Below the pieces are notes generated by a model. The model had not been told where the DNA came from. It did no database searches and was given only the letters and a program-made list of their open reading frames with translations. Of a stretch of DNA of 64,000 bases, positions 10,601 to 23,424 are shown piece after piece; position 1 is the first letter of the stretch, and each line of letters begins with the position of its first letter. Where the stretch lies: assembly GCA_963513935.1 (NCBI GenBank), contig OY740766.1:8711000-8774999 (forward strand), in the 5' to 3' direction. The position numbers were made by a program, and so were the translations under genes. This stretch comes from Aphrophora alni (taxonomy: Eukaryota; Arthropoda; Insecta; Hemiptera; Aphrophoridae).

Positions 10601-13410
10601 GAGAAATAAACGGTGCAAAAACATCTCACAAACCTTCTCATCCATCCATTCCCAAAAATTCGTCAGCAAAAAATGTCATTTTTTAGTTGTCAGTCAAAAA
10701 GTAAAAAGGAATCATGGACACTCACTTATAATATATATATTTAAATAAGGCTTCGCTTGTGCCACTAACACTTACTCAACATAAATCTTATTTAATAAAA
10801 ATAATTTTTCATTATTGTCTTTTTACCTGAACCGTAACTTAATATTTGTTTACTTGCGATTTTGCCCCTGAGTCAGGAATTTTCACATATCACCAAAATT
10901 TGAACGAAGTCGGCATAACGTCATTATAACAGCCCCATGGTGTTTTACCAATAACTCTCGAACCAACATTTTTAGAGAGATGGTGACAATACGTTTTGTT
11001 TGGATACAATTAACAAAATTTGATACAAATCGTTAGAGTGGATTTGATGTAATTTTGTGGTTTTGTTTTTATGTCAAATTTTAAGTTTCGAAAAAATGAA
11101 AAAAAAAAGTTTAGAGTATGACTGAAATATACCCACATAAAAAGTTTGCTTAAAATCGGTTCACATATTTTTGACACCAGATGGACAGTCTGATATCATT
11201 GCAAAACCCACTTTTTGAACTTCAAAATCGATATATTTGCAAAAATTTCGACAACGATTTTTTTTACCACAAAACTTTCTCTACACTTAAGACAGTCAAA
11301 ATAAATAAAAAGTAATTCCGTTGAGAAATTTCAAAATGGCGGCCGTTTAAATTTGAAAACAAGTTCTACCGGCGCACATGTTAATCCACGCAGAGCACTA
11401 TTAAATTATTGTAAATTGGTGCTCCTTTTGAAGTTGATACGATGGACATTGTTAATTTGAAAGCCAAAATAGTTTGGAAGTATTAAGATAGGAAGGATTA
11501 CTAAAATGGAGAGATTGAATTGTAATACTTCACGCTTCAATTCGGAAAATGTAGTACTTAAGTCTTAAAAATAATGTTTTTATATCAAAAGATTTGCAGG
11601 TAAATAATTAGGGTCTGTATCGTAACAGTCGGGGACATTTAAAGAAACAAAATTTTGATTTTATTGTATCGGATCCTCAAGGATAGAAATAGACTTTCAA
11701 CGTGTTTTTAAGACTCTTAAAACCCTACAATTATGATTGAAGTTTAATAAAACCTTACACATCGTAAAATGCTCTGAAGAGAGCATTAAATCACCTTTTT
11801 TTTCGTAAACATCGCTCTACAGGTGATACAAAAAAACGGCGATTTCAGAGCTTTTTAAAATTCATCCCCACAACTCCCCTCCCTCCTGGAGGGAGTAAAA
11901 ATGTATTGTACAAAAACGTAGAGTTTAATTCCAGTTAATAACGAAAATTATAGTAGGCGCTTAAGACTTTTTGCGCACCCTGTATATGTAAAAGGACTTT
12001 TCCTCCTACTTTATTATTCAGTACCAACTCGTAGATTTCAATACGTTGTAATCAATGTTCAAAAAATACTTTTAAAATTAATAACTTGGTTATCCTTTCA
12101 TAATTATTTAAAAATAATGACATCACACTATCTTCATCATCAAAAAAGCAATAAATTATGTAAAATTAATAGTTTAAAAAGTACTTGAGATTAAAAATTA
12201 GGAACAGTTGCCATTTAGAAAATATACAAAATAAAATCATGGCTTTTCAGTTTAGTGGTAAAAGGTGACAAAAAAAATGCGAATACCAAATCTGAACTCA
12301 AAATATTATTAATTTTCGAAATTATAAATTTGTTTATAAAAAACAAACCGACAGAAATGTACAACAAAGGAACATATTTTTTTTATATCAGTGCTCTGAA
12401 TACATTCTTGAATACACGCCCTGTATTGTGAAAAAGTAAAATCACAGATAATGATGCATAAGTTTTAAATCTAGCACAAATTAGGCTGTCTGTAACAACA
12501 GTATGTATTTCAAACTGCATAACTCAATAATTACAGGCGCTACAATTATTGGCGTGTAATTCAGATACAGAATAATTGTTTTGAAGTTGGTATCTTCTGC
12601 ATGATGTATAGGCTAGGATTTCTTCTGAAATGAACCCTATTTCAAATGAACATCTTCAAATATCAGTTGCTAAATTTCAAAATCACTTTTAGTTTTCAAA
12701 TTTAAAAAAAAAATTAAATATTTTATTCTGTAAATCCTACAACAGTTCGTTTGTGTAGCTTTAACCGTTCAGAAATAATTGGAAAATAACATAAATAAAC
12801 TTTTATCTCCTTCATTAAAGCTTGATTTTAATAAAATACGATATGCTGTGAAAGACGTGTTACTGGAAGGAAATGTAGGTCTTATTTAAGTAAATAAATA
12901 TATTTTTAAAAGATCCCGTCCATGGTTCATTTCACGTTTTAACTGACAATTACCGAACTGAAATTTTCGAGTCTGAAGATGAGTGAGTGAGATTGTGCAA
13001 TATTTGTACACTTGTTTTACTCTTTATATGAATTGATTGGAATTTCATTGTCATTTGAATCAAGCTTCTCGTGACACGCATTTGATAATAAATGTAACTT
13101 TCATCTACAGCCCACTTTGTGTTCGATTTCTGTTGAGTAAATTTCCGAGAAGAACCATTAGCTTTTAATGGAATAAAATGAATAATCTTACATCAAACAA
13201 TCCGGCTCGGTTTTCGTCATCGAGGTTTCGAGTCTGTGTATCCGGTAACAAACTTTCACTGGGATTGAATCAGGAGCTACTGTAAAGTTTATATAACATC
13301 CACGATGAGTGGTTTGGTAAAGTGTGGAAAAATCACTAACTTTCTCACATCACAAACACCTAAATCAACTTTAGATGCAATCTGAGATAATTTACAATAG
13401 TTAATGTAAT
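10601..13410. other. no gene seen; diverged dispersed repeats
   Basis: GGCTTCGCTTGTGCC near 10750, TTTCAAAATGGCGGCCG near 11330, and AACTGACAATTACCGA near 12940 match phrases elsewhere in the window (for example 31200 and 31930). Old interspersed repeats therefore cover parts of this stretch. There are no credible reading frames. Confidence 0.4.
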
Positions 13411-13665
13411 TTGCTTCAATTGTTTTATAAACTCGTCACATTATTTGATGGAATCCCAACACAGGTTTTGCCTCAGGGATGTTTAATTTATTTTACTAAC
13501 ATTTTGTTTGTTAACTTGAATTTGTATTTTGTTTTATATAGCAAAACGTTTACAATTCTATATTATCAATTTGTCATAGTTTGTTTTTCGTTGAAGTTTT
13601 GTGTGAAAGAAATTTATTATTATATAACTATTGGAAGTGCATTGTTATTTTTTTAGTAAAATTTA

Positions 13666-14834
13666 TATACAGAGTGATATATGAACAATATACCAAAAAA
13701 ATCAGGGTGAAAATAAACTTTCATTTGCAACGGTTGACCATAATAACTATATAGGTACGTTTTCGATATTATTTGAACTATCTAAAACGGTTTATGGTAA
13801 ACTGATCAACAATTAGCCATCAACTTAATAATAATACAATAATACAAAATAGACAAAAATCAGCTGTTTAGACTTTACTTCATCAGCTGATATTGAACAA
13901 CTCAACAATGGTGCTTAACCTCGACTTGAATAGGCGCTGATTAAGTTAATTATTCAAAAATCAATAAATACATGCGTAAGGGCTGAAAAATGAGTAAAAA
14001 TTAATTTCAATGTCGCATATGCGAGGTAATTAGTTTGGAAACTCAAAATTGCAGCAATTAAACGTAAATTCAAGTGGGAAGTCTACGCCCTGTGCTGGGA
14101 AGCGACTAGGATAGCTCAGTTGGTAGAGCATTGGCGCGTAAAGCCAAAGGTCCTTGGTTCGATTCCCAGTCTAGGTCGTATATTTTTCACTTGAAATATT
14201 ATTGTATAACAGAGCATGCTTAATATTGGTAAAATAGGTGTTTTTACGTCATTTATGAAGTGATTTTAATAATCAGAGCCAGTTAGATTTGTTATTACAT
14301 TCTACAAATTTTTAACGTGTTACGAATTTCTTGTAAAATTAAGCGTTTTTTAGCAATTCTAATGACTTTATATAATTTTTTTTTTTAATATTGGTACTAC
14401 AGTAAATTCGTGTTTTTAGTTTTTAACAGATAACTCGGTTACTTTTAGGCTACTGAAAAAATAAAAAAACCGTTTTGTTTGTCATTAAAAAGTAACTTTT
14501 CTTGTTTCCTGAAACTTTTTGTACAGTTAACGGTTTTCGAGATATTTAACATTAAAAATTTTAAATGTCCACCATTTTTAAAATATACAAAAGAACGTTC
14601 TGGTTTTTTTACAGGGGAAAAAGGTTACGTAACAAAAATGTACAGCAAATTTGAACTCAATATCTTTTCTATTTCTAAAGATTTTAAGTTAGTAAAAAAA
14701 AACAAAATGGGGAATAATTCAAAAACTAAACATTTCTGGACTTTTGTTTATTGGAACTTTTTTTTCCTTGTTTTCACCGATAGAGATAGTCTGCTGATAT
14801 TTTACACAATATTTTCTAGACGCTCTGTATATTC
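13666..14834. mobile_element. possible old element bounded by TATACAGAGTG-like ends
   Basis: TATACAGAGTGATA near 13668 faces GACGCTCTGTATA near 14820, an inverted pair of about 11 bases with mismatches. The interior holds the tRNA-like unit at 14105-14177 and otherwise only AT-rich sequence. The end match is short and could be chance, so this is a tentative call. Confidence 0.15.
14105..14177 (+). tRNA. tRNA-Tyr-like gene (anticodon GTA), probably a pseudogene
   Basis: A 73-base cloverleaf can be drawn. The acceptor arms are 14105-14111 and 14170-14176, with G-U pairs and one A-A mismatch. The D stem is GCTC/GAGC, the anticodon stem is TTGGC/GCCAA, and the 7-base loop is GCGTAAA. The T arm is CTTGG-TTCGATT-CCCAG with one mismatch. 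The anticodon by position is GTA. Position 33 is C, not the near-universal U. There is no intron, although eukaryotic tRNA-Tyr genes usually have one. The A box (TAGCTCAGTTGG) and B box (GGTTCGATTCC) are perfect. It may be a tRNA-derived repeat head, not a working gene. Confidence 0.45.
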
Positions 14835-16150
14835 TTTTCAGTTTTTTAGGAAAATTTTCAGTTAAAAATTCTATTTTCTTATTTTATTTTTCATCTTGCA
14901 AATAAAGTGACCACCATTTCCAAAAACTGAATTATTTTCTATAAGACAGAACCATCGGTTTTTCGAAACCGTCGATATGCATTATTCACAAGTTCTTAAA
15001 CATGAAAAAGTGAATATTTTGAAGACATTGTTAAAATTCAAATTGGTTCAAATTTTACAGAAAAGCTTATCATAAGCTTTTCAACGGTACTGTACTGGGG
15101 TGCCCCACCTAAAATGTTACAATAGCTAACTTTTGAACCGTTGCGGGTACAAATCTGTTTTAATGGGGAACACCCCTTATTTTTGTAAGATCTAAAATGA
15201 AATAAAAAATTTTTTAAAGTGCTAAATTTCATTAAAAATAGGGTTTTTTGTTCATATTTTAAACAAAATGGAAGATTTCGGTAGAGATTAAATTTATAAA
15301 CTGTTTAAACAATTTAAAAGTTCCATTGAAAGGAAAACAATCAATTACAAACATTAACAAAACATATATTTCCAAGTAGAGCCCATTTAGTTTTCTATTT
15401 TAAAAAGTTTCAACGTAATCTAGAATTACTTTTCCTTGTAACAGAATGACGCATGCGCAATAAGTAGGTCGAGTCCACAAGTGATCGTGACTTTTATATC
15501 TCACTGTTTATAAACAAAGCCACTTTGAGCCGCAATTAACAGTGACTTGTTTTTGTTAAGATCAATTTGCAAAGCTTTTGGTTTACACGTCTGTAGCGTG
15601 TAAACAGATTAGACTCGTCACACCCAACCATTGATTTACTGAACAAACTGTATTTGTTAAAAAAAAAAAAGACTTCCAGTTTATAAAATAACTGTCTCTC
15701 TATGCTTACTGACTCTACGAGATGAGGTTTTAGCACATGTTTGACTCTTTTTTTCCCATGGTAGCTACCCAAATTTTGAGTTATCACATAACTAATTTCA
15801 TTAAAATCTGTTAATAAGTAGAGCATTGCACAAACAGATAATACCTGACAGACAGCATTCCAAAAACCACGTCTCATATGTTAGGATTCGTTCTTTTAAA
15901 CTCCCTGGATTCATTATTTTCAATATAATCGAAAGGTTCAGTACTCAATTAACCTTTATTAACAAGAATAACTATCTCCTATTTTATTACACTGCTACAA
16001 TATTCTTATTAATCCTGAATGACTCTAACAATTATTGTTGTAACTCACAGATCTGATTCTACTTTATAGTTTAATTATCTGACTCTGAAATAATTACAAG
16101 TTTCTTAATACATAAAGTTTGCTCACCCTGTTTACATTCTTGTGGATGCT
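14178..16150. other. no gene seen
   Basis: The stretch is AT-rich with long A and T runs. Frames of 64-128 codons occur but are Phe/Lys/Ile-rich and motif-free, as expected from base composition. Confidence 0.4.
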
Positions 16151-16154
16151 CGTC

Positions 16155-18487
16155 CGAAGTCTCAATTCGCCCAGAAACTCTTACTCGCCAAGTCTGTCTG
16201 ACTATCTCCAAGAATTATTCTCCCAGAAACTCTTACTCGCCAAGTCTGTCTGGCTATCTTCAAGAATTTTCTCCCAGAAACTCTTACCCGCCAAGTCTGT
16301 CTGGCTATCTTCAAGAGTTATTCTCCCAGAAACTCTTACTCGCAAAGTCTGTCTGACTATCTTCAAGAATTTTCTCCCAGAAACTCTTACCCGCCAAGTC
16401 CGTCTGGCTATCTCCAAGAATTATTCTCCCAGAAACTCTTACTCGCCAAATCCGTCTGTTCTCCCAGGAAGCTCCACTCGCCAAGTCTGTCTGGCTATCT
16501 TCAAGAATTATTCTCCCAGAAAGCTCTTACTCGCCAAGTCTGTCTTGCTATCTTCAAGAGTTATTCTCCCAGGAAGCTCCACTCGCCAAGTCTGTCTAGC
16601 TATCTTCAAGAGTTATTCTCCCAGAAAGCTCTTACCCGCCAAGTCTGTCTGGCTATCTTCAAGAGTTATTCTCCCAGAAACTCTTACTCGCAAAGTCTGT
16701 CTGGCTATCTTCAAGAATTTTCTCCCAGAAACTCTTACCCGCCAAGTCTGTCTGGCTATCTTCAAGAGTTATTCTCCCAGAAACTCTTACTCGCAAAGTC
16801 TGTCTGGCTATGTTCAAGAATTTTCTCCCAGAAACTCTTACCCGCCAAGTCTGTCTGGCTATCTTCAAGAGTTATTCTCCCAGAAACTCTTACTCGCAAA
16901 GTCTGTCTGGCTATCTTCAAGAATTTTCTCCCAGAAACTCTTACCCGCCAAGTCTGTCTGGCTATCTTCAAGAGTTATTCTCCCAGAAACTCTTACTCGC
17001 AAAGTCTGTCTGGCTATGTTCAAGAATTTTCTCCCAGAAACTCTTACCCGCCAAGTCTGTCTGGCTATCTTCAAGAGTTATTCTCCCAGAAACTCTTACT
17101 CGCCAAGTCTGTCTGGCTATCTTCAAGAGTTATTCTCCCAGAAACTCTTACTCGCCAAGTCTGTCTGGCTATGTTCAAGAATTTTCTCCCAGAAACTCTT
17201 ACCCGCCAAGTCTGTCTGGCTATCTTCAAGAGTTATTCTCCCAGAAACTCTTACTCGCAAAGTCTGTCTGGCTATCTTCAAGAATTTTCTCCCAGAAACT
17301 CTTACCCGCCAAGTCTGTCTGGCTATCTTCAAGAGTTATTCTCCCAGAAACTCTTACTCGCAAAGTCTGTCTGGCTATGTTCAAGAATTTTCTCCCAGAA
17401 ACTCTTACCCGCCAAGTCTGTCTGGCTATCTTCAAGAGTTATTCTCCCAGAAACTCTTACTCGCAAAGTCTGTCTGGCTATGTTCAAGAATTTTCTCCCA
17501 GAAACTCTTACCCGCCAAGTCTGTCTGGCTATCTTCAAGAGTTATTCTCCCAGAAACTCTTACTCGCAAAGTCTGTCTGGCTATGTTCAAGAATTTTCTC
17601 CCAGAAACTCTTACCCGCCAAGTCTGTCTGGCTATCTTCAAGAGTTATTCTCCCAGAAACTCTTACTCGCAAAGTCTGTCTGGCTATGTTCAAGAATTTT
17701 CTCCCAGAAACTCTTACCCGCCAATTCTGTCTGGCTATCTTCAAGAGTTATTCTCCCAGAAACTCTTACTCGCAAAGTCTGTCTGGCTATGTTCAAGAAT
17801 TTTCTCCCAGAAACTCTTACCCTCCAAGTCTGTCTGGCTATCTTCAAGAGTTATTCTCCCAGAAACTCTTACCCGCCAAGTCTGTCTGGCTATCTTCAAG
17901 AGTTATTCTCCCAGAAACTCTTACTCGCCAAGTCTGTCTGGCTATCTTCAAGAGTTATTCTCCCAGAAACTCTTACTCTCAAAGTCTGTCTGGCTATCTT
18001 CAAGAATTATTCTCCCAGAAACTCTTATTCGCCAAGTCCGTCTGGCTATCTTCAAGAGTTATTCTCCCAGAAACTCTTACTCGCCAAGTCCGTCTGGCTA
18101 TCTTCAAGAGTTATTCTCCCAGAAACTCTTACTCGCAAAGTCTGTCTGGCTATCTTCAAGAATTATTCTCCCAGGAAACTCTTACTCGCCAAGTCTGTCT
18201 GGCTATCTTCAAGAGTTATTCTCCCAGAAAGCTCTTATTCGACAAGTCTGACTTGCTATCTTCAATAATTATTCTCCCAGAAAGCTCTTACTTGCTAAGT
18301 CTGTCTAGCTATCTTCAAGAGTTATTCTCCCAGGAAGCTCTTACTCGCTAAGTCTGTCTAGCTATCTTCAATAATTATTCTCCCAGAAAGCTCTTACTCG
18401 CTAAGTCTGTCTAGCTGTCTTCAAGAATTATTCTCCCAGAAAGCTCTTACTCGCTAAGTCTGTCTAGCTGTCTTCAAGAACTCCTGC
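16155..18487. repeat. 103-bp-period minisatellite (51 + 52 bp subunits)
   Basis: About 45 tandem copies of a 51-52-bp unit (CTCCCAGAAACTCTTACTCG, then a variable AAGTCTGTCTGGCTAT part) span 2.3 kb. Over 16660-17850 the subunits alternate strictly as two types: GTTCAAGAATTTT after CGCAAAG, and CTTCAAGAGTTATT after CCGCCAAG. This gives a 103-bp higher-order period. Both edges are more diverged, with GAAGCTC variants. Because 103 is not divisible by 3 and the unit lacks plus-strand stops, very long frames (up to 710 codons) run through it. They are a by-product, not a gene. Confidence 0.95.
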
Positions 18488-19680
18488 AGCACCTTTCCTT
18501 GATCAATCTTGGCCCACTGACCAAGTTTCCTCATACCCAAGGGTTTATATACCATGTAGCATCAATGACGTCTCCTTTACTTGCAAAGTAAGTAATTTCG
18601 TCAGATTTCCAGGTCTGTCATAATAATTGTTGTCTTTCTTTCTTCTTAAAAAGAACTTTGACTATATTCCTAACTAAAATTATTCTAATTCCTAACACAC
18701 ACCTCAAAATGGATCCTCACAAAACTCGACACGATATTTTGAACCATCACTTAATTTTCACTACATATATGTAAAAATATAAAAGTCCTGGAATAGTGGT
18801 TAAAATAAATTTTAGGCTAAACGAATTTTTTTATAAATTGATTCATCCGTTTGTAGAATATTGTTTGAACGACAGACGAACATGTTCTGAAATAATTTTT
18901 TTGGAATCAAGTAAACTTAAAACAGATATTTCTACATAAAACAACTTAATTTTTTTTGAATTGACTCTAAATTAGATGATAAATTCCATCATTGTTATCT
19001 TAGTAGTTAATAATAACACACACCTCAAGATTGCAGAAATGAATGAAATGACCTGTGCGCCCTGGAATGTGGGAATGATAGCCTCCAAACATAACGGCGT
19101 TTCTTGTAAACCGACCAAAGTATGTCACACACACAGTAACAGGTTGTGTTTGTCTGTCTACTTCAAAACCGCTTCGGCTACGTTTGTGGTTTTAAAAAAT
19201 TAATCAACAACTGGTACTCCTACTTGATGTTGTATGGTTGGTTCGCTTCTCTTTCTATACTTGGGTTACTGATGTTATAGTTCCAGTAGGAAGGAAACTG
19301 ATCCTTGCAGATGTCTCATAATCGATATGTAAAGATAAACTGATGTAAACATCATGATGTATCTTTTGTAAAAAATACAAATTTTAAATTGGCAATATAT
19401 AAGAACAGAAAATAAAACACTAGTTTAAGTTTATGTACTGTAGTAGGAAACCGATAATTGTCGTAATAATTTTCAGTTTTCTACGAATTATTTATTGGAG
19501 TTTCTTATAAATTTAACGTACGAATATGGGGAAAGTCAAAAAGTAAAGGGGAATTTTGATTTCCCTCCGAATCATATGTATGGCAGCATTGATGGTTTTT
19601 TTGCTACAACTCATTGAAAATATTGTTACATTTTTATCTATTTATGATTGTGTTTAAAAAGTTGTGTGAAATGAGTTCTC
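18488..19680. other. no gene seen
   Basis: AT-rich spacer follows the minisatellite. The 75-codon frame at 18976-19203 shows no motif. Confidence 0.4.
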
Positions 19681-19687
19681 CTTTGTC

Positions 19688-19903
19688 TTGAGTAGGCTTC
19701 TGAAGACTGTGTTTGTAGGGTATCGTACATTAAAAATGGGTGTTTTAGAGGCAGTTTTGACTTTTAATGCGGGAGCAATAGGCAGAATAGAAAACATGAA
19801 GTGCAAGTGTACAAGGCGGAAAAAGCGCCATTGGAGAGTCAAGATAAGACAACTAAAAAGGAAGCTAAGGGAAGAAGAGAGTCAATATGGTGCTGGAAAG
19901 TTT
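19688..19903 (+). pseudogene. probable C-terminal remnant of a DNA-transposon transposase
   Basis: The frame reads FVGYRTLKMGVLEAVLTFNAG, then a Lys/Arg-rich stretch ending EEESQYGAGKF. Insect DNA transposases that I recall (Mutator/Phantom-like or related proteins) often end in the same way: a (F/Y)-rich helix with FN-G, a basic coiled segment, then E-E-x-x-YGAG-F. About 20 residues expected between the two parts seem to be missing, and the upstream frame is closed. No inverted repeats were matched to it. Family assignment is from memory of the pattern and is tentative. Confidence 0.3.
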
Positions 19904-19959
19904 TTAACGAAGCAGTGTGTGTTTTTAATACATTCGCATCTTATAATTTACTAAATGTT

Positions 19960-22187
19960 CTTTCCGAAACCTGCTTTTTTCTCCACTTGTATAGCCTATC
20001 TCCATTTCTAGTTAAGATAGGTAATTTACACAGCTTGCTCATAGCTATAACATGCTGATACTGTGTTAGAGTTGTCAAGATATCTTCAATACAACTTTAA
20101 ATATATATATTTCAAAAAACCGATATTTAAAAAATATCATAAATTTCTTTCCAAAAGTGATAGGAGAGTAATAATAGTACAGGACTTTTTTAAAGTACTG
20201 TAGTTCACCCTGTAAAGTTTTTTAGAAAGATTGCTTTGATAGTTTCTGAGATATAGGAACATGAAGTTAGTTATTTCTCCAATTTATGCGTAATCAGGCC
20301 CACGCAACTACATTAACAAGGATTTCAGAATAAGGATTACTAAAAACACCAGAATATTACCTGTTTCAGACCAAATTGGTTACGTTATTCTTTTCTTTCT
20401 TGTTTTTACATTTAGACGATTGAAAACAATTTGCATCATCCTTTAACGTTGTTATTAATTAAAATAGTTAAACACAGATTTCGGAAATTTTCTTTGTAAT
20501 TAGGGGGTGTTTCTATGAGCACCTGTCTTCAATTGTTGACTGAATGGAGCGGGACGACACAAGCTCTTTGAAATGGGACATTTTAAAGAGTTCGAAGAAA
20601 CAAGATCGCTAAAAAGAAACTTCATCTCTCACTCTAACGTTATGGTTACACGAGAATCTCATCAGGTAAGACAAGTTACGTCAATAAGTCCAAATTTGGG
20701 GGGGGGGGGGGGTTAGTGTTTCATAGGGTAGAAGTGAGGCATAGGATGTGGTGGAAGTGAGCCATGTCCTACACTTCATTTTAAAGCTTTTCTTTGGTGA
20801 GACGAGACTAATGTTAGTCTACTAAAAACTCAAATAAATTCTCAACATCCAACCAAAAGAGACAGCTAAAAAGTAATTGTATTAAGATAGTTAAAAATTA
20901 ATTTCTTCTTATATTTTATTGTTAATTTTTGTTCATGATATTTCTGTTAATAATTGTTATTCTTCTGTACCTCACATCAAATTATGTACCACATGATCTA
21001 TGTCTCATTTGAAAATGTTTGACTTACGTCCTGACTTCCCACTCTCTGAAGTCCATGAAAACAGCTCCTCACCACTAATAGCATTGCAGAAAACTGTATT
21101 TAGCAATCTTAATTAATAAAGTTGAAGAAGGGGGTGTGTGTCATTCTGTAAGTAGAGAAATATTGTGATTATGGAAAAAACAAATCGATGTTATTTTTCC
21201 GTTTGAGATTGAGTTCCACTGCGTTCTAAAAAGTTTGTTTATGGAATGACGTTTGCCAGTTTGGATGTTGTGCTACAGCAGTATCGAGTGAACTTATTTT
21301 CTGGGGTTAAAATATTTTCTTAGCATTGTCTTCGTGGTGTGTGAAAAAATGTAGTGCAACGTTTCTGCACCTGTTTATTTTAAATATTTCACCACAACTC
21401 TGCAACACCTGTTGGAAAGTAAATTGTAAAACTGAGATCACGTAAAAAAAACGGTCCAACAATGATAGGGATATTCTCATAGAATGACCATCTGTCTAAG
21501 GAAACCGCAAGACCATATCTTGCCAGCAATCTGCTCCTCCTCCCCCACATCTGTTCGCGTTTGTCTGCAGATGGTTTGGTTTAAGACATAACAGATAAGT
21601 CATTCCTTTACTTTAATTGATGTTACATTTAGATAAAACATCCGCTCACTTCCCGTTGAAATGCATTTTGTAAAGGGAACTCCTTCAACTTCAAACCTCG
21701 CCTTAAAAACGAAAAATAATATTTTATCCCGTTATTTGATTTTTCACCAAATACAAATACAGTTAGGTTATGCAATGTCGTTAGCATATAGGTTAATTGC
21801 CTTCATCCCACCCCTACAACACCGTTTGCCTCTCCTTACAGTTTCGTCCTTTCGAACAAAATTGTAGTTTTTTATAGGAACTGGACGCCCATGAGGAGAT
21901 TAGACATCCCTTCTTCACCACTCATAAGAATCTCTATAATCAAACTTAAAATAAAACATTGTATATTGTAAAAAAACCCAAATGGAGCATTCAAAAATAA
22001 TAAATAAATTGTATGTTAAAGAGTTCTGCACCTTAAATCAAAAATTCATTTACAAAACTGTTTTAAAATTTTGCTCGTCGTTATTTTTCAAAATTCTATC
22101 TATTTTATCTCACAAGTCAAGCTCAATATTTATTTATAAATATGACAGTTAAGTCAGTAGAGCTGAACCTACTATAGTTTTAGTTTA
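19960..22187. other. no gene seen
   Basis: The stretch is AT-rich with a G-run of about 14 at 20698-20712. CACCCTGTAAAG near 20206 resembles a mariner-type end but has no partner that I found. Confidence 0.4.
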
Positions 22188-22250
22188 GTTATTGTAGCTC
22201 GTGTATCACAGAGGATGGCGACTTTGTAGTTGAAACGCGTTTGACCATAG
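22188..22250 (+). repeat. hammerhead-like repeat, copy 3 (single arm)
   Basis: GGATGGCGACTTTGT, AGTTGAAACGCGTTTGA and the leader GTAGCTCGTGTATCA match copies 1 and 2. The core here reads CAGAGGA, so the conserved U4 is lost. Helix II also has a mismatch. CTTGTGTTCGAGTTTTA near 22452 repeats the outer end of copy 2, so the whole patch 22085-22475 may be one disrupted copy. Confidence 0.5.
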
Positions 22251-22559
22251 AAGTGCCTTAACATAACGCTTTCACGTTTTTTTCATCGGGTGTAATAATT
22301 TCAAAAATTCGCCAAAAATAGAAATTCTATCCCAATCATAAAGTGATCCATAGCTTTTTTTTTTTTAGGAAAAGGTCCAAATTAATCATATATGTAACTA
22401 AAAATTTGATTGGTGCAAAATTGTAAAAGTTATAAGCTCAGGAAGCAAAACCTTGTGTTCGAGTTTTATTCTATCTAATATTATCTCACTCGATATTTAT
22501 TTATACGTTATATTGTTAATGAAACTAAACATTAAAAGCAATTCCTTGTTTATTGTTTT

Positions 22560-22830
22560 ACGTAAAAGTATATTTGTGGCCGGAGGGCTTAGACCGGGAC
22601 TAAACACCGTAACTGTCAGAGGTCATGGCTTTCTGCAACAAAATGGCGGCCCTGACCTTTGAGTTTAAAACCCAGCCGAGCTTTGTGCGTATACCTGGGT
22701 TCGTCCGTCTGGCGTGTGCCTGGGGCTGAATAGCACACACTTGGTGCACGTGGGCCATCCTATACACGCTTACTTACTGAGGGAAATTTCCCTCCTACAA
22801 ACGAAATATATCTGGTGGGGTCTTCCTATT
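22560..22830. other. GC-richer patch, unassigned
   Basis: This patch is distinctly less AT-rich than its surroundings. It contains GGCCGGAGGGCTTAGACC, an AATGGCGGCC phrase like other dispersed repeats here, and the perfect palindrome GGGAAATTTCCC (about 22781-22792). I see no gene. It could be a repeat fragment of foreign base composition. Confidence 0.3.
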
Positions 22831-23424
22831 TAAAAAAGAAATTTCCCACCTTCATGAGTGGTAAAGATCAAAAGAAGACTAGTTTGTTAAAAGTCTTTTT
22901 TTTAATGTTTGGTGTAATTTAATGACTATAATACAAATTTTCTGTTTTAATTTTTGAATATTTGGAAAATATTATGAACGTGAACAAAATTCATGTGACC
23001 TTTCTACAAGTGACGTCATTACTAGGGGTATAATGTGTGTTTTATATTAGTTTTGGGCCCCTATTAGGTCAACCAAGTAATATTTACAAAATATTCATCC
23101 TTCTTTTTTATCTATCTGTGTATTAGTTTAAGGAACTCTGGTGTCGTACCTGTACCCACACCTAAACCAAATTTAACTCTATACCGTCAATTATTTATTT
23201 ATAGTGAGGCTCGTTTTTATAACCTTATCATTCCAAAAATTGCGAATTTAAAAAATATGTCAAACAGTGTAATGTTAAGAAATATAAAGTCCTGGTTGTT
23301 TTTATTAGATAATATTGAACTTCTTTTCGAAATAATACAATAGAATATATTGTAAAACATTTTGCAGGTTGATTTTCTGTAAATTATCTGTATATTTAAA
23401 TAACATATTTGCTTGTTTCTTGTG

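Noticed and set aside
13411..13656. 81-codon frame containing DGIPTQVLPQG, which recalls the RT phrase GVPQG
   Set aside because: No other RT motif is near it in any frame. The rest is Phe/Tyr-rich from AT composition.
13666..14834. A confident mariner-type element around the tRNA-like gene
   Set aside because: Only about 11 imperfect bases match at the ends, short enough to be chance in AT-rich DNA.
16119..18351. Frames of 710, 513 and 365 codons on the plus strand and 69-codon frames on the minus strand
   Set aside because: They are by-products of a stop-free 103-bp tandem repeat whose period shifts frame. The same peptide phrases appear in all three phases.
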